Source: JBMDXB01 sp048594975 (GTDB lineage: Bacteria > Acidobacteriota > Vicinamibacteria > Vicinamibacterales > 2-12-FULL-66-21). Taken from it: 64,000 nucleotides of DNA. Position numbers and translations under genes: made by a program. The stretch is from positions 1-64,000 of the forward strand of contig JBMDXQ010000080.1 of assembly GCA_048594975.1 (NCBI GenBank), written 5' to 3'. The notes under the pieces were generated by a model. The model worked only from the letters and a program-made list of their open reading frames with translations, did not search any database and was not told the origin of the DNA. Of the stretch, positions 9,053 through 17,110 are shown piece after piece. The first letter of the stretch is position 1, and the number at the start of each line of letters is the position of its first letter.

Positions 9053-9702
9053 CGACGGCGCTGGTCGTGTTCGATCTCGACGGCACGCTGGTCGATTCGA
9101 AGCGCGACCTGGCGGACACGGCCAACGCGCTCATCGCCGAACGCGGCGGAGCGCCGCTGCCGGTGGATCGCATCGCCGGGATGGTCGGCGAGGGGGCGGC
9201 GCTGCTGGTGCGGCGCGCGCTGGCGGCGGCGGGCCTCGATCCCGGCGCGGCGGACGCCCTGCCCCGCTTCCTGCAGCTCTACGACGAGCGCCTGCTCGCG
9301 CACACCACGCTCTACGCCGGCATCGTCGAGACGCTCGACGCTCTGGCGCCGCGCGTGCAGCTGTCGGTGCTCACGAACAAACCGACCCGCGCCACCGAGG
9401 GGATCCTGTCGGGCCTGGGGCTGCGCGCGCGGTTCCGCGACGTGCTCGGCGGCGACACGCCCTTCGGGCGCAAGCCGGATCCGGCGGGCCTGCGCGAGCT
9501 GATGGCGCGCGCCGCGACGATGCCTGACGCGACGTGGCTGGTCGGCGACTCGCGGGTCGACCTGCTGACGGCACGCAACGCGGGCGTCCGTATTTGCCTC
9601 GCGCGCTACGGGTTCGGCTATCGCTTCGAGGCGGACGATTTCGATGGGAGCGAGACGTTCGTCGACGAGGCGAGACAGCTCCAGGAACGGCTTCGAAACT
9701 GA
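9049..9702 (+). CDS. HAD phosphatase, phosphoglycolate-phosphatase-like
   Basis: A 217-residue HAD-superfamily hydrolase with motif I FDLDGTLVDS, motif II SVLTNKPT, motif III lysine at GRKPDP and motif IV VGDSRVDLLTARNAG, all in place. An alpha-helical cap lies between motifs I and II as in phosphoglycolate phosphatase (Gph). The exact substrate is uncertain. The GTG start overlaps the VOC stop by four bases. It ends at a hairpin shared with the convergent next gene. Confidence 0.9.
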   Translation: MTTALVVFDLDGTLVDSKRDLADTANALIAERGGAPLPVDRIAGMVGEGAALLVRRALAAAGLDPGAADALPRFLQLYDERLLAHTTLYAGIVETLDALAPRVQLSVLTNKPTRATEGILSGLGLRARFRDVLGGDTPFGRKPDPAGLRELMARAATMPDATWLVGDSRVDLLTARNAGVRICLARYGFGYRFEADDFDGSETFVDEARQLQERLRN

Positions 9703-9746
9703 GAACCAAGAATCCGGAAGTTCAGAAACCGGTGTTCTGCGTTCTC
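9701..9746. terminator. Hairpin between convergent stop codons
   Basis: GAGAAC at 9701 pairs with GTTCTC at 9741, with inner pairing of CAGAA and TTCTG. The stop codons of the HAD gene and of the convergent IMPDH-family gene sit at the two feet of the hairpin, so it could terminate both transcripts. No T-run follows, so intrinsic termination is only inferred. Confidence 0.5.
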
Positions 9747-11280
9747 ATCTCTCGTACGATTCGCGCCTCGCTGCCGGCGACTGCCGGATCAGGAATTTCT
9801 GAGGGTGCGCCCAGAACAGCTCGCGCGCCTCGGTCAAGCCGGTCGCGCCGGCGTAGCTGATCGACGAGCACAGGTGCTTGATCATGTCACGGACGATGGT
9901 CCGCGCCGAGCCGCGCGCCGGGACGCTGATCTCCATCCCCTCGGCGCCGAGCGCCTCGAGCTCCACGTTGTCGGCGTCCTCGACGTCGAGGCGGTCGCGA
10001 ATCGCGGTGATCGACGCCATGCCGCGCAGGACCTTGAACGGGACCTTCACCGGCTTCTGTGACTCGGCGATGAGCACCGACTTCTGCACGATTTCGCCGG
10101 GCGCCTCGACGGTGCCGGCAAACGCGCTGCCGAGCATCACGGAATCGCCGCCGAACATCAGCGCCTCGTAGAGCGCACCGTGCCGCGTCACGCCGCCGTC
10201 GGCGATGAGCGGGACGTCGCGGTCGGCCACCGCCAGCCGGCACTCGACGAGCGCCTGCACCTGCGGCACGCCGAAGCTGGTGGTGATGCGCGTCGTGCAC
10301 CCGCCGCCCGGCCCGATCCCGACCTTGATCCCGTCGGCGCCGCGCTCGGCAAGGAAGCGCGCGCCCTCGGCGGTGGCAACGTTGCCGGCGATCATCTCGA
10401 AGTCGCCGAACGCCTGGCGGAACGCCGCCATCGCGCGGTCCATCACGACCGAGTGGGCGTGCGCGATGTCGATGACGATGACGTCGACGCCGGCGCGGAT
10501 CAGCTCGGCGGCGCGCTCCAGGTAATCGCCGGTCGCGCCGATGGCGGCGCCGACCCTGAGGCGTCCCTGCGCGTCGCGCGTGGCGAAGGGCTGCCGCCGC
10601 TGGTGCACCAGGTCGCGCGAGGTGACGAGTCCCAGCAGCACGCCGTCGTCGTCCACGAGCGGCAGTTTCTTCACCTTGCGCTCGACCATGAGCCGCTCGG
10701 CGGCGCCGGACGGGAGGTGGCCGCGGTGCACCACCAGCCCGTCGAACGGCGTCATGCGATCGGCGACGCGCATCCCGCCACGCTCCACGAAGCGCATGTC
10801 GCGTTCGGTGAGCAACCCCAGCAGGCGGCGCCGCTCGTCGACGACGACCAGTGTGCCAACGCGCGAGCGCGCCATGAGCGCGGCCGCCTCGTCGAGCGAC
10901 GCGTCCGGGCGGATGCTGTACGGATCCGGGATCACCCCGTGCTGCGTCCGCTTGACGATTTCGACCTCGCGCACCTGCGGCTCGATCTCGCCCGGCCGGA
11001 ACCCGCGATCGATGATGCCGATCCCGCCTTCCTCCGCCTGCACGATCGCCATCGGCGCGCGCGTCACCGTGTCCATGTTCGCCGACACGATCGGCGCCCT
11101 GAGCACGATGCGACGGGAGAGGCGGCACGAGAGATCGACGACCGCCGGGTCGCGGCGCGCGAGCACGCTGCGTTGCGGGGAGAGGATGAAGTCGTCGAAC
11201 GTGCACCCGTCAACCAGCTCGCGGACCGCCGCGCCGGTGCGGGGATCGATCGCCGGAAACGCCAGAGACAGGGCGGGCAT
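9745..11280 (-). CDS. IMP dehydrogenase/GMP reductase family protein with CBS pair
   Basis: A 511-residue TIM-barrel enzyme of purine nucleotide metabolism. Two CBS domains (about residues 110-225) interrupt the barrel. The catalytic cysteine loop is GIGPGGGCTTR, and GGDSVMLGSAFAGTVEAPGE is typical of the family. However, the loop after it reads RGMAS and no Arg-Tyr dyad of the IMPDH flap is seen. IMPDHs usually have GMGS and a following RYFQ-like flap, while GMP reductases have GM(S/A)S. The gene may therefore encode a CBS-containing GMP reductase (GuaB1 type) rather than GuaB. TAGGAT six bases before the ATG suggests a leaderless message, although an AGGA is also near. Confidence 0.9.
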   Translation of the reverse strand: MPALSLAFPAIDPRTGAAVRELVDGCTFDDFILSPQRSVLARRDPAVVDLSCRLSRRIVLRAPIVSANMDTVTRAPMAIVQAEEGGIGIIDRGFRPGEIEPQVREVEIVKRTQHGVIPDPYSIRPDASLDEAAALMARSRVGTLVVVDERRRLLGLLTERDMRFVERGGMRVADRMTPFDGLVVHRGHLPSGAAERLMVERKVKKLPLVDDDGVLLGLVTSRDLVHQRRQPFATRDAQGRLRVGAAIGATGDYLERAAELIRAGVDVIVIDIAHAHSVVMDRAMAAFRQAFGDFEMIAGNVATAEGARFLAERGADGIKVGIGPGGGCTTRITTSFGVPQVQALVECRLAVADRDVPLIADGGVTRHGALYEALMFGGDSVMLGSAFAGTVEAPGEIVQKSVLIAESQKPVKVPFKVLRGMASITAIRDRLDVEDADNVELEALGAEGMEISVPARGSARTIVRDMIKHLCSSISYAGATGLTEARELFWAHPQKFLIRQSPAARRESYER

Positions 11281-11286
11281 AGGCTG

Positions 11287-11292
11287 ATCCTA
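11287..11292 (-). promoter_or_regulatory. -10 box TAGGAT, leaderless promoter
   Basis: TAGGAT on the minus strand is followed by six bases and the ATG at 11280. The AGGA inside it could alternatively be a Shine-Dalgarno sequence, so the assignment is ambiguous. Confidence 0.35.
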
Positions 11293-11319
11293 CATCCTCG
11301 GGCATACTTGAAGGCTGCC

Positions 11320-11976
11320 GTGCGGCTCGAGCAGGTAGAGGATGCGCTGCGCGTGAGCCTCGCCGGGACGCTGCCCGGCGTGGAGGCGCAGCTGCGCTTC
11401 GCGCCCACCCTTCGACCGGGATCGGGGCAGGCGCCGTCAGGCCCGGGCTGGCGCGCCGGGCACTATCCGGAGGAGGCGCGGGCCGCGGCCGCGCTGCTGC
11501 TCCTCTACCCCGACCGCGGTGACGACGTCCACATCCCGCTGACCGTGCGCGCCAGTGGGCTCGCCCGCCACGCGGGGCAGATCAGCCTGCCTGGCGGCGC
11601 CACGGATCCCGGCGAGACGCTGGCCGGCGCGGCGCTGCGCGAAGCCTCGGAGGAGATCGGCGTCGATCCCGCTGCGGTGCGCGTGCTCGGCGAGCTCACG
11701 CCGGTACACGTCCTCGTGAGCGGGTTCACGCTGCATCCGGTCGTCGGGGTGACCGACACGAGGCCCGCCTTCGTCGCCGCGCCTGGAGAGGTGGAGGAGA
11801 TCGTCGAAGTGTCGCTGACCGATCTCCGCGACGCCTCGCGCATCAGGAGGGGAACGCGGATCCGGGAGGGCGTCGTGATCGAGTATCCGTACTTCGACCT
11901 CGCCGGGCACCAGGTGTGGGGCGCCACGGCCATGGTGCTCGGCGAGTTCGTGTGCCTGCTGAACGCGCAGCCGTGA
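11320..11976 (+). CDS. Nudix hydrolase, CoA pyrophosphatase type
   Basis: A 218-residue Nudix enzyme probably cleaving coenzyme A or its derivatives. The CoA-ase signature LTVRASGLARHAGQISLPGG precedes the Nudix box, which starts GGATDPGETL and ends REASEEIGV with all catalytic glutamates. The start is taken as GTG at 11320; a TTG four codons earlier is possible. Residues about 32-45 (TLRPGSGQAPSGPG) look like a small in-frame insertion derived from a CCCTTCGA-type palindromic repeat. Confidence 0.88.
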   Translation: MRLEQVEDALRVSLAGTLPGVEAQLRFAPTLRPGSGQAPSGPGWRAGHYPEEARAAAALLLLYPDRGDDVHIPLTVRASGLARHAGQISLPGGATDPGETLAGAALREASEEIGVDPAAVRVLGELTPVHVLVSGFTLHPVVGVTDTRPAFVAAPGEVEEIVEVSLTDLRDASRIRRGTRIREGVVIEYPYFDLAGHQVWGATAMVLGEFVCLLNAQP

Positions 11977-12019
11977 GCCGCGGGCGGCCCGCAGCGATGT
12001 CCACCCGGACGGGCTCGTC

Positions 12020-12682
12020 TCAGACGGGCGGCTGCGGCACGATCCGCAGGTACGGCTTCGGCGCCTTCCACCCCTGCGGGTAGGTCTTCTTCGCCTCGTC
12101 GTCGGACACCGACCCCGAGATGATCACGTCGTCTCCCGGCTTCCAGTTCACCGGCGTGGACACCTTGTGCTTCGTTGTGAGCTGGAGCGAGTCGATGACG
12201 CGCAGCACCTCGTCGAAGTTGCGGCCGGTGGTCATCGGGTAGGCAATCATCAGCTTGATCTTCTTGTCCGGCCCGATGACGAAGACGTTGCGCACCGTCT
12301 GGTTGTCGGCCGGCGTCCGTCCCTCGCAGCTCCCCTCCAGGTCCGCCGGCAGCATGCCGTACTTCTTCGAGATCGACAGGTCGGGGTCGCCGATCATCGG
12401 GTAGTTCACCGCGTGGCCCTGCGTCTCCTCGATGTCCCGTTCCCAGCGCGTGTGACTGTCGACGGGATCCACGCTGAGGCCGATGATCCTGGTGTTGCGC
12501 CTGTCGAACTCCGGCTTGAGCTTCGCCATGTACCCGAGCTCGGTGGTGCAGACGGGCGTGAAGTCCTTCGGGTGCGAGAACATCACCGCCCACGAATCGC
12601 CGATCCAGTCGTGGAACCGGATCTTCCCCTGCGTCGTTTCCGCCTCGAAATCGGGCGCGACGTCGCCAATACGCAGACTCAT
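12020..12682 (-). CDS. 1-Cys peroxiredoxin (Prx6 type)
   Basis: A 220-residue cytoplasmic peroxiredoxin reducing hydrogen and organic peroxides. The peroxidatic site is HPKDFTPVCTTELG. A second cysteine (GSCEGR) is not in the resolving position of 2-Cys enzymes. The C-terminal extension GWKAPKPYLR is typical of the Prx6 subfamily. The ATG at 12682 is supported by AAGGAGAC just upstream. Convergent with the Nudix gene, 43 bases apart. Confidence 0.92.
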   Translation of the reverse strand: MSLRIGDVAPDFEAETTQGKIRFHDWIGDSWAVMFSHPKDFTPVCTTELGYMAKLKPEFDRRNTRIIGLSVDPVDSHTRWERDIEETQGHAVNYPMIGDPDLSISKKYGMLPADLEGSCEGRTPADNQTVRNVFVIGPDKKIKLMIAYPMTTGRNFDEVLRVIDSLQLTTKHKVSTPVNWKPGDDVIISGSVSDDEAKKTYPQGWKAPKPYLRIVPQPPV

Positions 12683-12846
12683 GGCCGTGTCTCCTTCTAC
12701 TCCTGCCCAGTGGCGAGCGGATGTGCTGCTGAATGTAGACCGCCGGCGGCGGCCGCGGCAAGCCGCGCCGTCCTGAGGCGGGCCTCGGAGGGAAAGACGC
12801 GCCTGCTCATCGAAAGGATCCGTCCACGGGCGCCGGCCGGTCAGTG

Positions 12847-13986
12847 TCACTCCGGCAGCGGCAGCTCGACGCGGAAGGTGGCGCCGTGCCCGGGACCGGG
12901 GCTCTCGGCTGCAACGGTACCGCCGTGCAGCTCGACCAGGCGCCTCACGACCGCCAGCCCGAATCCAAGCCCCAGGTGAGCCCGGGCCGAGGAAGGATCC
13001 GCTTCCATGAAGCGGTCGAAGACGAACGGCAGGATCTCGGGAGCGATGCCGTGGCCGGTGTCGCTGACCTCTGCCACGAGCGATCTGCCGTCGAGCCGGG
13101 CACGAACGGACACTGCACCCCCCTGGTCCGTGAACTTGACGGCGTTGCTCAGCAGGTTCCAGAACACCTGTTCCAGCCGATCGGGATCGCCCCGCAGCCC
13201 GGGAAGCCCTTCGGGGATGTCGGTGGTCACCGCCAGCGCCTTGCCCGTCGCGTCCGGCAGGATCGACTCGACCGCCCCGCGCATGACCGCAGGCAGGTCC
13301 ACGGGCCCGATCCGCAGCTGGATGCTTCCGGTGATGATGCGGGAGGCATCGAGCAGGTTGTTGATCAGGCGCGACTGGTTGTTGGCGCTGCCCTCGATCG
13401 CCGCGAGGGCGTGCTGGGTTTCCGGATCGGGATGCCGGGAGCGAAGGACGTAGGCCCAGAGGATCACGGCGTTGATCGGCGTCCGCAACTCGTGCGCCAG
13501 GGTCGAGAGGAACCCGTCCTTCAGGCGGTTGACTGCTTCCGCCTTGAGCCGCGCGCGGTCGGCCTCGAACAGCATCCGGTCGCGCTCACGCCCGGCCGCC
13601 GCCGCCTGCTCGAGCGCGAGCCGGTGCTGGGTCACGTCCTGCAGGACCGCGAGGCAGTGCTGCGGCGTGCCGTCTCCGTCGCGCACCACTGTCACACACA
13701 GGTCCACGTTCCGTATCGCACCGGTTCGGGTGCGGTACCGGCGCGGGCCGGCGTAGGCGTCGCAGCCTCCGGTCACGAGGCGCGCGAACGCCGACCGCTC
13801 GGTGTCCTGGTCTGCGGGTTCGAGAAACAGCGAAAACGGCTTGCCCTGCAGCTCGTCCAGCGTGTATCCCGACCCGTCGAGCATCGCCCGGTTCGCGCCG
13901 GCGATGCGGCCCTGCAGATCGATGCAGGCGATCGCGACGGGCGTCGCCTGGAGAAGAGGCGGAAGAACGTAGCTGGCGACGGACAT
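12847..13986 (-). CDS. PAS domain sensor histidine kinase, cytoplasmic
   Basis: A 379-residue kinase without membrane helices. A PAS domain (about 10-125) precedes a coiled segment, the phosphoacceptor H box TLAHELRTPINAV, the N box FWNLLSNAVKFT, and ATP-lid motifs SDTGHGI and GLGFGLAVV. No response regulator is adjacent, so it is an orphan kinase here. The 12683-12846 gap holds only a GC-rich hairpin and no gene. Confidence 0.92.
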   Translation of the reverse strand: MSVASYVLPPLLQATPVAIACIDLQGRIAGANRAMLDGSGYTLDELQGKPFSLFLEPADQDTERSAFARLVTGGCDAYAGPRRYRTRTGAIRNVDLCVTVVRDGDGTPQHCLAVLQDVTQHRLALEQAAAAGRERDRMLFEADRARLKAEAVNRLKDGFLSTLAHELRTPINAVILWAYVLRSRHPDPETQHALAAIEGSANNQSRLINNLLDASRIITGSIQLRIGPVDLPAVMRGAVESILPDATGKALAVTTDIPEGLPGLRGDPDRLEQVFWNLLSNAVKFTDQGGAVSVRARLDGRSLVAEVSDTGHGIAPEILPFVFDRFMEADPSSARAHLGLGFGLAVVRRLVELHGGTVAAESPGPGHGATFRVELPLPE

Positions 13987-14094
13987 CCGGTGATCGGCCT
14001 CGACCGGATCGGGACCGCCCTGGCCTCGATACCGCCGAAAGCTCTCCTTCTAGTGTAGCCCACGCCTCTGGACGCCCCGAAGCCACCGCGAGAG

Positions 14095-14100
14095 TACAAT
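14095..14100 (+). promoter_or_regulatory. -10 box TACAAT, near-leaderless promoter
   Basis: TACAAT ends eight bases before the ATG at 14109, implying a leader of about two bases. No Shine-Dalgarno sequence is visible. Confidence 0.5.
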
Positions 14101-14108
14101 CCACCCCC

Positions 14109-15275
14109 ATGCTCCTCCGCAGCACGGGCGCCGCGGTGCTGGCGCTCGGCACCGCGTGCGCGCCGGTGGCGCCGGCCACGGCTCCGGCCGGCGGCGCGTG
14201 GTTCGAGCTCGCGGGCGAGTTCAACATTCCGCCGCTGTCCCGTTTCCCGGCGCTCGAGGCCGGGACGTTCGGCGGCGTCTCCGGCCTCACCTCCGACCCG
14301 CGCCCGGGGGCGGCCGAAGGCGGCCTGCTCGGCATCTCCGATGCACGCGACGGAGCGCGGCTGCTCATATTCCGCGTCGAAGGCAGGGGCCCGTCGTTCA
14401 AGGTCGACCTGCGTGCTTCCCAGCCCCTCGCCCGCGTCGCGGACATGCCCGCCGGCTCCGACGCGGAGGCCATCGTGATGAGCCGATCGGGGCGCCTCTT
14501 CGTGGCGTCGGAGGGCGCGCAAGCCCGGGAGCCGCGCGTGCCGCCGAGCATCACGGTCTACGATCGCCGCGGGGACTACCTCGGCCGCCTGCCGGTGCCC
14601 GAACGGTTCATCCCGGAGGAGCACGGCCCGGCGACGCGCGGCGTCCGCGACAACGCCGGGTTCGAGGGCCTCGCCCTGACACCCGACGAGCGACACCTCT
14701 TCACCGCCACCGAGCTGCCGCTCGTGCAGGACGGGGACCCGCCGTCGTTCGAGCAAGGCGCGCTCGTCCGCATCCTTCAGTACGAGGCAGCCGGCGACTC
14801 CTTCCGCCCCGCGCGCGAGTTCGCCTACCCGCTGGACCCGCTCGCGAAAGCGCCGTTCACGCCCGCCTTCGCCATCAACGGCGCCGTCGAGCTGCTCGCG
14901 CTCGGCGCGCGGGACCTGCTCGTGATGGAGCGGTGCTTCGTCCGCGAAGCGGGCGCGGCCAACCGCACCGTTACCCGCATTCGCATCTACCGGGCCGCGC
15001 TCGCCTCGGCGACGGACATCTCGGTGATCGAGCGGCTCCGGGACCGACCGGGTGTGCGGGCGGCGCGCAAGACGCTGCTGCTCGATCTGGCCGACGTGAA
15101 AGGGCTCAGCCCGGAGCTGGCGGAGCTGGACAACTTCGAGGGGATGACGTTCGGCCCGACGCTGCCCGACGGCAGCCGCACGCTCCTGCTCGTCAGCGAC
15201 GACAACTTCAGCGCGCGGCAGCGGACCTCCTTCCTGTTGTTCCGGATTGTCAGGCCTCTGGCGCCGCAGCCCTGA
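14109..15275 (+). CDS. Phytase-esterase-like secreted protein
   Basis: A 388-residue secreted protein of the family described as 'esterase-like activity of phytase'. It has an N-terminal signal sequence ending near a cysteine (GTACAP), perhaps a weak lipoprotein site. The body looks like a beta-propeller, with GGVSGLTSDP, GFEGLALTPDERHLF and NFEGMTFGP as recurring blade motifs. The stop codon lies in the loop of an 18-base palindrome. Substrate unknown. Confidence 0.8.
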   Translation: MLLRSTGAAVLALGTACAPVAPATAPAGGAWFELAGEFNIPPLSRFPALEAGTFGGVSGLTSDPRPGAAEGGLLGISDARDGARLLIFRVEGRGPSFKVDLRASQPLARVADMPAGSDAEAIVMSRSGRLFVASEGAQAREPRVPPSITVYDRRGDYLGRLPVPERFIPEEHGPATRGVRDNAGFEGLALTPDERHLFTATELPLVQDGDPPSFEQGALVRILQYEAAGDSFRPAREFAYPLDPLAKAPFTPAFAINGAVELLALGARDLLVMERCFVREAGAANRTVTRIRIYRAALASATDISVIERLRDRPGVRAARKTLLLDLADVKGLSPELAELDNFEGMTFGPTLPDGSRTLLLVSDDNFSARQRTSFLLFRIVRPLAPQP

Positions 15276-15325
15276 AGGGCTGCGCACCAGCAGGCGGGTG
15301 AGGTCGCGCAGCCTTCAGGCCTGCC
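15266..15325. repeat. Dispersed palindromic repeat with CTGAA loop
   Basis: GCAGCCCTGAAGGGCTGC forms a seven-pair hairpin whose loop contains the stop codon of the phytase-like gene. About 30 bases on, a related inverted half (GCAGCCTTCAGGCCTGC) follows. A second relative lies at 52770-52810. It resembles small REP-type elements and probably also ends transcription. Confidence 0.6.
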
Positions 15326-15386
15326 GTTCCCCGCGCCACCAGTAGAATAGGGTTTTCGACGCCAGGGCCCGAAACGGAGAGGAATC

Positions 15387-17090
15387 ATGAAACAGCTGTG
15401 TGCAGCCGCATTGATCGCCTGTGTGTCCGCCGCGTGCAGCGGACAGGCCGCCACGCCGCGCGATGGGAACGCCGGCGCGGCCGGGTCGGCCGCCGCCTCG
15501 ATGCCGAAGATCGAGGCCGGACCGATCCTCGAGCACATCAAGGTGCTCGCCTCGGACGAGTTCGAGGGGCGCGCGCCAGGCACGAACGGCGAGGACAAGA
15601 CCGTCGCCTACCTCGTCGAGCAGTTCAAGGCGATGGGATTGAAGGCGGGCAACCCGGACGGGACCTACGTGCAGAAGGTGCCGCTCGTCGGAATCCTGGC
15701 GAAGAACACGCAGCCGCTCACCGTCGGCAAGGGCACGCAGAAGCAGACCTTCAAGTGGGGCGACGACGTGGTGGCGTGGACGAAGCGGGTGGTGGACCGT
15801 TCGGCGATCGCGAACTCGGAACTGGTCTTCGTCGGCTACGGTGTCGAGGCGCCGGAATTCGACTGGAACGACTTCAAGGACACGGACGTCAAGGGCAAGA
15901 CGATCGTCGTGCTCGTCAACGACCCCGCCGTGCCGGATCCGTCCGACCCCTCGAAGCTCGACCCCAAGGTGTTCGGCGGCAACGCGATGACCTACTACGG
16001 CCGCTGGACCTACAAGTTCGAGGAGGGGGCGCGCCGTGGCGCCGCCGGGATCCTCGTCGTGCATGAGACCGGACCGGCCGGCTATCCCTTCAGCGTGGTC
16101 CAGGGCAACCTCCGCGAGCAGTTCGACCTCGTCACGCCGGACAAGAACATGGGGCGGGCGGCGATCGAGGGCTGGATCACCCTCGAGACGGCGAAGCGGA
16201 TCCTCGCGATGGCCGGTCAGGACTTCGATACGCTGAAGAAGCAGGCGGCGACGCGCGAGTTCAAGCCCGTTCCACTGGCCCTGCAGGCGTCGCTGGCGGT
16301 CGTCAACACGCTTCGTACCATCGATTCGCGGAACGTCGTCGCGAAGCTGGAGGGCGGCGATGCGCGCCTGAAGGACGAGTACGTCGTCTACACGGCGCAC
16401 TGGGACCACCTCGGGGTGGGGGCGCCGGTGAAGGGCGACAACATCTACAACGGCGCGCTGGACAACGCGTCGGGCGTGGCGTCGCTGCTGGAAATCGCCC
16501 GCGCGTTCACGAAAGTCGAGCCGAAGCCGGAGCGATCGATCCTCTTCCTGATGGTCACCGCGGAGGAAACCGGCCTCCTCGGGTCGAAGTACTATTCCGT
16601 CACGCCGCTCTACCCGCTGGAGAAGACCCTCGCCCACATCAACATCGACGGCATCAACCAGTGGGGCCGGACCAGGGACATCACCGTCATCGGCATGGGC
16701 GCGTCGGAGCTCGACGACTACCTGCGCGAGGCGGCCGCCGAGCAGGGCCGCGCCCTGCGCCCTGATCCCGAGCCGGAGAAGGGCTTCTACTACCGATCGG
16801 ACCACTTCAACTTCGCGAAGCAGGGGGTGCCCGCGCTCTATACCGACACGGGCGTGGAGTTCGTCGGAAAGGACGCCGGCTACGCGGAGAAGAAGCGGGA
16901 CGAGTACACGAGCACCGACTACCACGCGCCGTCCGACACCATCAAGCCGGACTGGGACCTTTCAGGCGCGGTCGAAGACGCGCAGGTGATGCTGGCCGTC
17001 GGCTACCGTGTGGCCAACGCCGACAAGCTCCCGGAGTGGAAGCCAGGGAATGAATTCAAGGCGAAGAGAGATGCGATGCTGAAAAAGTGA
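15387..17090 (+). CDS. M28 family zinc aminopeptidase, lipoprotein
   Basis: A 567-residue secreted metallopeptidase. The signal peptide ends in VSAACSG, a plausible lipobox. A PA-type insert domain (about 130-260) precedes the M28 catalytic domain, where zinc ligands occur in order: TAHWDHLG, DNASGVA, TAEETGLLGS, HINIDG and SDHFNFAKQG. GGAGAGGAATC precedes the ATG, and TAGAAT about 45 bases upstream could be the -10. Likely trims peptides in the periplasm or on the cell surface. Confidence 0.92.
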   Translation: MKQLCAAALIACVSAACSGQAATPRDGNAGAAGSAAASMPKIEAGPILEHIKVLASDEFEGRAPGTNGEDKTVAYLVEQFKAMGLKAGNPDGTYVQKVPLVGILAKNTQPLTVGKGTQKQTFKWGDDVVAWTKRVVDRSAIANSELVFVGYGVEAPEFDWNDFKDTDVKGKTIVVLVNDPAVPDPSDPSKLDPKVFGGNAMTYYGRWTYKFEEGARRGAAGILVVHETGPAGYPFSVVQGNLREQFDLVTPDKNMGRAAIEGWITLETAKRILAMAGQDFDTLKKQAATREFKPVPLALQASLAVVNTLRTIDSRNVVAKLEGGDARLKDEYVVYTAHWDHLGVGAPVKGDNIYNGALDNASGVASLLEIARAFTKVEPKPERSILFLMVTAEETGLLGSKYYSVTPLYPLEKTLAHINIDGINQWGRTRDITVIGMGASELDDYLREAAAEQGRALRPDPEPEKGFYYRSDHFNFAKQGVPALYTDTGVEFVGKDAGYAEKKRDEYTSTDYHAPSDTIKPDWDLSGAVEDAQVMLAVGYRVANADKLPEWKPGNEFKAKRDAMLKK

Positions 17091-17110
17091 TTGGCGATCA
17101 GCGTCAGATG

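Noticed and set aside
9745..11280. Firm assignment as guaB
   Set aside because: The flap motif looks like GMP reductase, so the gene symbol was withheld.
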